The notes under the pieces are model-generated. The model had not been told where the DNA came from and ran no database searches. It saw only the letters and a program-made list of their open reading frames with translations. A stretch of DNA of 64,000 nt, from NCBI GenBank assembly GCA_014323675.1, contig JACONN010000002.1, positions 930,001 through 994,000 on the forward strand, given 5' to 3'. Of the stretch, positions 59,801 to 64,000 are shown piece after piece. The stretch is from Hormoscilla sp. GM7CHS1pb (GTDB lineage: Bacteria; Cyanobacteriota; Cyanobacteriia; Cyanobacteriales; Desertifilaceae). Made by a program: the position numbers and the translations under genes. The first letter of the stretch is position 1. Each line of letters begins with the position of its first letter.

Positions 59801-59922
59801 AGCTTTCTACTCATAATTCATTTAAGATTATTTTGGAAAACTTAGATCCAACAACTGATCCAACAACTATTGAGTCAATTATCCGAAATAGCATAATTAC
59901 GCCACCGTTGGAGACAATTTAA
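50824..59922 (+). CDS. giant repeat protein: ~27.6 identical cadherin/Ig-like units, RTX C-terminus
   Basis: 3032 residues, ATG 50824 behind AAGAGGATAAG. The first ~140 residues hold two dockerin/EF-hand-like pieces (DIDGNDQLSALTNELASEDL, ELDIDVNDNIDALTDRIILQ). Then 92-residue units of the VCBS/Big/cadherin-like type (NDEATVRLGTTGTIDVLAND, TPADGFRGIDSFEYSISDGN) repeat with no visible variation. The end carries an SBBP unit (LNIGGSEDDKGFGIATDSNG) and RTX-like GGxGxD repeats (LEGDTGNDTITGN, GGAGADVFVY), the pattern of type I secreted, Ca-binding adhesins. No cleavable signal is seen, consistent with type I secretion. A +1-type shift near 59915 appears to continue into EVSDLQNISDSES, so the original end may be at 60116. 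Likely an adhesin or extracellular matrix protein. Confidence 0.88.
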   Translation: MNWDIDGNDQLSALTNELASEDLIGNSLNATKMTVDEKNEYLLFIHDELDIDVNDNIDALTDRIILQCLLGFTGEDLTKGIVARSLTRRQVEHIVAYLRMLIGLPSREMHLFEGVSFNVTFYNDASNNIISQQFVVVDFMDDISISDGNGGTDSATVTITVPNEAPSAVNDEATVRLGTTGTIDVLANDIDSNGDNLSVTGFSETSSQGVTIARDGNSLHYTPADGFRGIDSFEYSISDGNGGTDSATVTITVPNEAPSAVNDEATVRLGTTGTIDVLANDIDSNGDNLSVTGFSETSSQGVTIARDGNSLHYTPADGFRGIDSFEYSISDGNGGTDSATVTITVPNEAPSAVNDEATVRLGTTGTIDVLANDIDSNGDNLSVTGFSETSSQGVTIARDGNSLHYTPADGFRGIDSFEYSISDGNGGTDSATVTITVPNEAPSAVNDEATVRLGTTGTIDVLANDIDSNGDNLSVTGFSETSSQGVTIARDGNSLHYTPADGFRGIDSFEYSISDGNGGTDSATVTITVPNEAPSAVNDEATVRLGTTGTIDVLANDIDSNGDNLSVTGFSETSSQGVTIARDGNSLHYTPADGFRGIDSFEYSISDGNGGTDSATVTITVPNEAPSAVNDEATVRLGTTGTIDVLANDIDSNGDNLSVTGFSETSSQGVTIARDGNSLHYTPADGFRGIDSFEYSISDGNGGTDSATVTITVPNEAPSAVNDEATVRLGTTGTIDVLANDIDSNGDNLSVTGFSETSSQGVTIARDGNSLHYTPADGFRGIDSFEYSISDGNGGTDSATVTITVPNEAPSAVNDEATVRLGTTGTIDVLANDIDSNGDNLSVTGFSETSSQGVTIARDGNSLHYTPADGFRGIDSFEYSISDGNGGTDSATVTITVPNEAPSAVNDEATVRLGTTGTIDVLANDIDSNGDNLSVTGFSETSSQGVTIARDGNSLHYTPADGFRGIDSFEYSISDGNGGTDSATVTITVPNEAPSAVNDEATVRLGTTGTIDVLANDIDSNGDNLSVTGFSETSSQGVTIARDGNSLHYTPADGFRGIDSFEYSISDGNGGTDSATVTITVPNEAPSAVNDEATVRLGTTGTIDVLANDIDSNGDNLSVTGFSETSSQGVTIARDGNSLHYTPADGFRGIDSFEYSISDGNGGTDSATVTITVPNEAPSAVNDEATVRLGTTGTIDVLANDIDSNGDNLSVTGFSETSSQGVTIARDGNSLHYTPADGFRGIDSFEYSISDGNGGTDSATVTITVPNEAPSAVNDEATVRLGTTGTIDVLANDIDSNGDNLSVTGFSETSSQGVTIARDGNSLHYTPADGFRGIDSFEYSISDGNGGTDSATVTITVPNEAPSAVNDEATVRLGTTGTIDVLANDIDSNGDNLSVTGFSETSSQGVTIARDGNSLHYTPADGFRGIDSFEYSISDGNGGTDSATVTITVPNEAPSAVNDEATVRLGTTGTIDVLANDIDSNGDNLSVTGFSETSSQGVTIARDGNSLHYTPADGFRGIDSFEYSISDGNGGTDSATVTITVPNEAPSAVNDEATVRLGTTGTIDVLANDIDSNGDNLSVTGFSETSSQGVTIARDGNSLHYTPADGFRGIDSFEYSISDGNGGTDSATVTITVPNEAPSAVNDEATVRLGTTGTIDVLANDIDSNGDNLSVTGFSETSSQGVTIARDGNSLHYTPADGFRGIDSFEYSISDGNGGTDSATVTITVPNEAPSAVNDEATVRLGTTGTIDVLANDIDSNGDNLSVTGFSETSSQGVTIARDGNSLHYTPADGFRGIDSFEYSISDGNGGTDSATVTITVPNEAPSAVNDEATVRLGTTGTIDVLANDIDSNGDNLSVTGFSETSSQGVTIARDGNSLHYTPADGFRGIDSFEYSISDGNGGTDSATVTITVPNEAPSAVNDEATVRLGTTGTIDVLANDIDSNGDNLSVTGFSETSSQGVTIARDGNSLHYTPADGFRGIDSFEYSISDGNGGTDSATVTITVPNEAPSAVNDEATVRLGTTGTIDVLANDIDSNGDNLSVTGFSETSSQGVTIARDGNSLHYTPADGFRGIDSFEYSISDGNGGTDSATVTITVPNEAPSAVNDEATVRLGTTGTIDVLANDIDSNGDNLSVTGFSETSSQGVTIARDGNSLHYTPADGFRGIDSFEYSISDGNGGTDSATVTITVPNEAPSAVNDEATVRLGTTGTIDVLANDIDSNGDNLSVTGFSETSSQGVTIARDGNSLHYTPADGFRGIDSFEYSISDGNGGTDSATVTITVPNEAPSAVNDEATVRLGTTGTIDVLANDIDSNGDNLSVTGFSETSSQGVTIARDGNSLHYTPADGFRGIDSFEYSISDGNGGTDSATVTITVPNEAPSAVNDEATVRLGTTGTIDVLANDIDSNGDNLSVTGFSETSSQGVTIARDGNSLHYTPADGFRGIDSFEYSISDGNGGTDSATVTITVPNEAPSAVNDEATVRLGTTGTIDVLANDIDSNGDNLSVTGFSETSSQGVTIARDGNSLHYTPADGFRGIDSFEYSISDGNGGTDSATVTITVPNEAPSAVNDEATVRLGTTGTIDVLANDIDSNGDNLSVTGFSETSSQGVTIARDGNSLHYTPADGFRGIDSFEYSISDGNGGTDSATVTITVPNEAPSAVNDEATVRLGTTGTIDVLANDIDSNGDNLSVTGFSLDPVLSEFINILRLATLEISSDSKSMILTNNIFPIGEVNSYVGNFEYSISDGNGGTDSATATITLGEVLSVTAFSETSSQRGISDGNGGTDSATVTITVPKEAPIAKETDGDVPLQHEVALNIGGSEDDKGFGIATDSNGNVWTTGRFSGSIDMDGDGNNDFTSNGKLDSYVIKFSANAVPMDINRENVPANTVEGKQIIGNDNLYTTTGQRETLEGDTGNDTITGNRGSDVLLGGAGADVFVYNSVADSGADPNARNEPGDSIVDFNPTEDAIQLDFEIASGTLVSIDDVQIETESINDGMATIKLSTHNSFKIILENLDPTTDPTTIESIIRNSIITPPLETI
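51256..58884 (+). repeat. tandem array of 276-bp identical units
   Basis: About 27.6 copies of a 276-bp unit (92 codons); every fifth unit (1380 bp) reproduces the lines of sequence exactly. The array runs from the first ISDGNGG codons at 51256 to the VTGF of the last unit at about 58884. Each unit carries one GATCGCCCGCGATGG site. No substitution was noticed between units. Confidence 0.95.
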
Positions 59923-60116
59923 CCCTGGAAGTCAGCGATTTGCAAAATATCTCTGATTCGGAAAGCAGCAAGACAGTGATGGGAACTGTTAGGAATGCCG
60001 TGAATGCTAACTTACCTGATTTCAGCACTAACAGCATTGACGGTTTCACCACTTACACTGATGGCACGAATAGCCTGGTAATCGATGATAACGTGATTCA
60101 GAACGTCCTGACCTGA
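59923..60116 (+). pseudogene. out-of-frame continuation of the giant protein's C-terminus
   Basis: A frame running GDNLTLEVSDLQNISDSESS, TVMGTVRNAVNANLPDFSTN, GFTTYTDGTNSLVIDDNVIQ and ending NVLT at the TGA of 60114-60116 joins the giant gene only through a one-base shift near 59915. It looks like the true tail of the protein or of a related one. Confidence 0.5.
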
Positions 60117-60438
60117 GAAGTGCGATACTGCGCCCAGACGGCATTACAAAGGCAGGGAAATGTTCTGTAAGGGCACAGCAGAGTGCAGATTATCGGTATC
60201 GCAAAAGAATCGCCTGCCAGCAATTGCCCTGACCAAGTATAACTTGGAATTACAACAGCACTCCGATTTTTCCGGAACGGTGGAGAAAATTACCCTAGTA
60301 GACCGGATGACCCCCCCTATGTGTGCGCGTAGCTACCAGTGGTAGCCATGTTGTCCTAGATGCTTCAGCATGCACCGGGGGCGCTTGCTGATCGCGCACT
60401 GCGTAGCGGAGGGATCCCGGAGCGTACAGCCATAGGAA
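60117..60438. other. intergenic region
   Basis: No gene is seen. GATTTTTCCGGAACGGTGGA at 60266 is a copy of a short repeat that recurs twice at 63367-63410. AGCGTACAGCCATAGG leads into the convergent gene. Confidence 0.4.
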
Positions 60439-63276
60439 CTATGAACTACTAGGATTGCTGCTGCGGACAAGAATCACAGTACAATCACAGCCAGAGGCGA
60501 TCGCCTCTGGGATATTGCCCTTAATGGCCTGCTGTAGCAAACCCTCGCGGCTAGCACCCATCATTACCACATCGGTGTTATCATTAGACACTTGGTCAAT
60601 TATGGCTTCGGGAACAGAAGGCGATCGCAGCACTGTGGCAGCGACAAAACCACTCTTCAGTTTCGGCTTGAGAAACTGACTCGCCCGGTCGATCACCAGG
60701 CGATCGACCTTGTCCAGTTCTGGGTCAAAAACCTGGCACAAGCGGATTTCTGGAGAAAACTGTCCTTTGACAAGGGCGGGGAGAAGTCGCACCGCCGCAG
60801 CGCTATTGGGACCACCCGCCATCGGCAATAGCCAGCGTTTAAAGAGGGGGACGGGACAATAATTAGGAGCGGGATTTTTCGACAAGGGATTGGGCAGATT
60901 GAGCGATTTATTAGCTCCCAACTGGGAATTAGCCCATTTGACTAGGACCAGATCGCAGGGGGCTTGCCGGATCAGAGTGTCCATAGCATCGCCAAAAATC
61001 CGACCCGGAGTAGCGGCGCTACCCTTCCAACCCATCAGCATGAGGTCAATGTGGCGTTCTTTGATCGTTTCCAAAATTGCCTGGGCGAGGTCGTGGGTTA
61101 CCCGCACCTGAGTATGGACTGGCACAACCTCATCTGGTACCATCCGCGCGTTTCCGAGAGCACCCACCCTGTCGTTCGCCTGCTGGCAACGAGATAGGGG
61201 GGGGCACGCCCAGGAGCACCCACCCGGTCGTGTCGCTCCCGCGCATGACATGGGTGGCGCTCTCGGAAACGAAAGTCTCTGGAAACGCGCTTGGCCTTCT
61301 CTAGCAAGACTAAAGATTTGCCGATATTTACTGGTGTTTCTTCCGGGGGACTGCTGCGAGGTACCATTAGCACCTGGAGACATTCGATTTCATAATCCTT
61401 CTCTATGGCGATCGAAAGAGCCATTTGTAACAATATTGGAGCTGTATTCGGGTTGGCCAGGGGTACGAGCAATCTGCCCCGTCCCGTCGCTGGGGCTTTG
61501 GTTTGGTAAACCACATAGGAACGTCCAGTAGCAAAGGTGGCCGCAATCTTGCCGTCCAGCCGATCGCCCTCCGTGCGGATAATATCGCTGCGAGTAATAA
61601 TCCCCACTAGTTTGCGACCTTCAGTCACGGGTAGCCGACTAAGTTGATAGCGGTTGAGCCGATAGACCACATCCGAGAGATGATCTGTAGGTCTGACAGT
61701 CACGACAGGCTGAGTGGTCATAATCTCGCTGACAGGTCGATCGCCCGTCAATCCCTGGGCTGGGATCTTAGCCAGATCGCTCTGAGTCACAATCCCAACC
61801 AGCCTGGCATTCTTGACCACGGGAAAACCGCGATGATGGGAACGGGAAAAGGCTTTAACCACTTCATCAAGGGTGAGTTGACTGGGTAAAGTTTCCACCT
61901 TTTTTTGCATCGCGTCTGCGGCCTTCACCTCGGGCAGCAATCCGTAGGGGGCCCGGAGCGTAGATTCTGCTTGAGGCTGAATACCATTTCATTCCAAGAG
62001 GCGCTGGTAGAGGGAGCTTTCCGTTAATATGCCAGAAACCAGGTAAGCAACCACAGAACCAATCATCAGGGGTAGCACGAGATTAAAGTCAGCAGTCATC
62101 TCAAATACGATCACAATGCTAGTGATCGGCACCTTGCCCACAGCACTAAAGAAAGCCCCCATGCCTGCTAGGGCGTAGGTAGTGGGTGCAGCGACTCCCA
62201 AAGTATAGTATTGCCAGGTGCCCACCAGGTGGCCGAGAGCAGCTCCTAAAACTAGGGTGGGGGCGAACAGTCCTCCCGGCGTGCCCGCACCATAGGCGAT
62301 GCAGGTGAACAGAAAGTGCGCGACAAAGGCCAGGGTAGCAGTAGCGATCGTCACGTCACCCGCCAGCAATATTTCTCGCAAACCCGCATTATTGTTAAAC
62401 CAATCTGGCAGGAGGGCGATCGCCATTCTCGAAACTAATCCTGCCAGGGCCATTCGCCCTGGTAAAGTTAGAGGCAAGCGGCGATTGAGAGTCAGAGAGG
62501 TAATAATCCCTTGATTAAACAGAGTCCCCAGCAGTCCAGCGAGGATACCCAACAACAGGAAGGAGGGAATTTCTGGGGCTGAGAAACTGGTAAGGGAGTC
62601 GCTGATTTCCCGGTTGAGATTAAAGTTTTCACCCCTAGCAACCGCGAGACCACCGCACCCACAAAGGAAGCAACGATCGCTGTTTCCAGGGTAAGTCCTG
62701 AGACATCGTGCAGCAGTTCCTCAATTACAAATAGAACTCCGGCAATGGGGGCATTAAAACCCGCAGCTAATCCTGCCGCCGCCCCAGCGGCAATCATCTG
62801 GCGTCGGTGTTGAGGAGAAGTCGGAACTATGCGGGCTAAGCTAGCTGCTAGGGCGGCCCCAATTTGCACCGTTGGCCCTTGGCGACCCAGAGTCAGTCCC
62901 GAGGAGACAGATAATAGGGTACTCAAGAATTTGACTAGGGCGACGCGCCAGTTCAGCACGATGGAGCCACCAGTCAGGGCTGACTTAACTTGGGCAACGC
63001 CGCTACCCGAGTTTCCGGTGCAAATTGCTCTATCAACCAGCCAGCAATGAAGCCAAAACTGATGCCGATAACTGGTAAAACGAACCAAACTGGCAGGTAG
63101 TTAGACGCCTGTATGCGGACTGGTCCTAATAGCCCGATGCCATTTTTGAGTAAAACTGCGCTGCATCCCGATACCAAACCAATTATGCAAGCTTCTACGT
63201 TCGCGCCAGCACGAGAGGTACTTGCCTTTTCTAGGCGGCGTTTGGGCGATAGAAAGCGGCTCAGGCTAAACATCAC
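60439..63276 (-). pseudogene. ClC chloride channel with CBS pair and two UspA domains, broken
   Basis: Read from ATG 63276, frames combine into a ~900-residue protein: ClC membrane part (TLGRQGPTVQIGAALAASLA and GAAAGLAAGFNAPIAGVLFV, later GAGTPGGLFAPTLVLGAALG and GAFFSAVGKVPITSIVIVFE), then two CBS domains (VVKNARLVGIVTQSDLAKIP, VTEGRKLVGIITRSDIIRTE), then two universal-stress domains (RHIDLMLMGWKGSAATPGRI; NTDVVMMGASREGLLQQA). Lesions: frameshifts near 63000 and 62630, a TGA (for TGG) at 61989-61991 in the same frame as the following CBS part, and a palindrome insert at 61150-61280 inside the first UspA domain. An intact form would be a chloride/proton antiporter gated by adenine nucleotides. 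Non-functional as read. Confidence 0.8.
61150..61280. repeat. palindrome family P insert in the ClC-UspA gene
   Basis: CGTTTCCGAGAGCACCCACC at 61150-61169 and its partner GGTGGCGCTCTCGGAAACG at 61254-61272 enclose further inverted pieces (CACCCACCCGGTCGTGTCGC). The ancestral UspA frame is interrupted between KAKRVSR and LGNARMVPDE. Confidence 0.7.
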
Positions 63277-63359
63277 ATCAATTGCACAATAGGCAACTAA
63301 AGTATGATATCAGAGCGTATTCCTCATAAAGAATCATTCTGAATTCAGATTATGGGTAA

Positions 63360-63415
63360 TTTACCGATTTTTCCGGAACGGTAGCTGTTCTGATTTTTCC
63401 GGAACGGTAGAGTAC
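63360..63415. repeat. short repeat GATTTTTCCGGAACGGTA
   Basis: Two copies in direct order at about 63367 and 63391 (GATTTTTCCGGAACGGTAG), with a third at 60266. TTCCGGAA is palindromic, so it could be a protein-binding site or a small repeat; no function is known. Confidence 0.5.
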
Positions 63416-63447
63416 AGTGCGATTTTATCTCTTTGGGGATTTCTGAC

Positions 63448-64000
63448 TTAATCTGTTTTTCCGGTAACGGAAAGACCATCAACAATCAAGGATGGGGTAT
63501 AGCAGGAACCTTTCCAGTCGGCGTCGCCTCCCAATGCCACTAATTGTTTCAGGGCCTGATAGACATTACCTGCAACCATCGTATCTTTAACTCTACCGAC
63601 TATTTGACCGTCACGGACAAGATATCCCAGGTCAACGTTGATGGAAAATTCCCCAGAAATTCCCTGCGGTGTCTGGAGCGTGCTCTTGTCCTTCAGGACT
63701 CGGCACGCTCCAGACACCGCCGCATCCCCCAGGATTTGATCTATTACCAGTCCATCCTCTAGCTGAGCAATTAAGTCCCGCAGTTGACCAGTTCCGGGTT
63801 TAATTAGTAAGTTAAACAGACCCGGTTTGGGATAACTCCCTAAACCGGGGCGAAACCCATTACCTGTCGTTCCTTTGCCTAGCAAGCCGCCCGTGGTCCG
63901 ATCGGCGTAGAAGTTTTCTAAGATCCCATTTTGGATGAATACTAAGGGTTGGGTGCTCGTGCCTTCATCGTCAAAGGGGCAACTGTAAGGACCTGCTTCT
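63448..64000 (-). CDS. TldD/PmbA-family metalloprotease, C-terminal part (runs off window)
   Basis: The minus strand is open from the window edge to the stop at 63448. It reads PFDDEGTSTQPLVFIQNGIL, then LGSYPKPGLFNLLIKPGTGQ, GEFSINVDLGYLVRDGQIVG, RVKDTMVAGNVYQALKQLVA and GSCYTPSLIVDGLSVTGK, the conserved end of TldD/PmbA proteases, which process microcin-like peptides and degrade peptides with TldD as partner. A 19-residue stretch between ILGDA and GISGEFSI is not expected from the family and is encoded by the palindrome at 63666-63720. The N-terminal part is outside the window. The frame is intact despite the insert. Confidence 0.85.
   Translation of the reverse strand, partial: EAGPYSCPFDDEGTSTQPLVFIQNGILENFYADRTTGGLLGKGTTGNGFRPGLGSYPKPGLFNLLIKPGTGQLRDLIAQLEDGLVIDQILGDAAVSGACRVLKDKSTLQTPQGISGEFSINVDLGYLVRDGQIVGRVKDTMVAGNVYQALKQLVALGGDADWKGSCYTPSLIVDGLSVTGKTD
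63666..63720. repeat. in-frame palindromic insert in TldD/PmbA
   Basis: Perfect 18-bp arms GCGGTGTCTGGAGCGTGC (63666-63683) and GCACGCTCCAGACACCGC (63703-63720) with a 19-base loop. It encodes about 18 residues (VSGACRVLKDKSTLQTP) in a conserved region of the protein while keeping the frame. Confidence 0.75.

Overview
The window looks like chromosome from a filamentous (Oscillatoria-type) cyanobacterium. HIP1-type GCGATCGC sites occur throughout. The gene content is cyanobacterial: two cytochrome c6-like genes, a cyanobacterial RNase P RNA, a plant-type 2Fe-2S ferredoxin next to a DUF3326 gene, nSTAND/WD40 proteins, a Ser/Thr kinase fused to an FGE-sulfatase domain, Uma2 and DUF928 proteins. 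I did not assign a genus.

Layout. 1-6.6 kb: the 5' part of a membrane protein gene, a GAF-like ORF ended by a MITE, a lipase/cNMP-binding fusion, then a polyketide-synthase acyltransferase fragment between IS630 and IS1-family remnants. 6.7-11.4 kb: a frameshifted CDC48-like AAA ATPase, the kinase-FGE protein whose last ~40 codons look like a diversity-generating-retroelement variable region, and a CsaA-type tRNA-binding protein. 11.6-16.8 kb: an aspartyl-protease relic and a broken nSTAND-WD40 gene, part of which recurs inverted at 27.5-29.3 kb, then ArsA-like and Uma2 relics. 18.0-20.7 kb: an apparently healthy block (two cytochrome c6 genes, trxA, fabG). 20.8-25.5 kb: a methylglyoxal synthase relic, a 21-bp minisatellite, a group II intron 3' end, and an M50 protease-TPR gene split by an IS1-family element with a perfect 9-bp target duplication. 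25.5-27.3 kb: an oxidoreductase and RNase III in an overlapping operon. 29.8-32.2 kb: an IS110 transposase riddled with small palindromic repeats, then rnpB. 32.2-35.4 kb: a corA relic, a cobalamin riboswitch, a HupE-type cobalt/nickel permease and a DUF1636 protein. 35.8-42.4 kb: a secreted SBBP/dockerin-like protein cut by an ISKra4-family element, DUF928, a GPH-family transporter, a phosphoribosyltransferase. 43.3-49.8 kb: Ap4A phosphorylase-like, msrA, CPBP protease, DUF3326 (interrupted by a MITE), ferredoxin, purK. 50.8-59.9 kb: one 3032-residue secreted-type protein with about 27.6 nucleotide-identical 276-bp repeats. 60.4-64 kb: a broken ClC-CBS-UspA fusion and a partial TldD/PmbA gene with an in-frame palindromic insert.

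The dominant theme is repeat-driven gene decay. At least five families of short palindromic repeats or MITEs lie inside recognisable genes, several with target duplications that allow the ancestral reading frame to be rebuilt. Many conserved genes also carry single-base frameshifts, some in homopolymers, so part of the damage may be sequencing error. The most interesting items are the retroelement-type variable region on the kinase-FGE protein (no reverse transcriptase is visible here), the giant identical-repeat protein, the in-frame palindrome in TldD/PmbA, the palindrome-riddled IS110 with its possible bridge-RNA region, and the riboswitch separated from hupE by an antisense gene.
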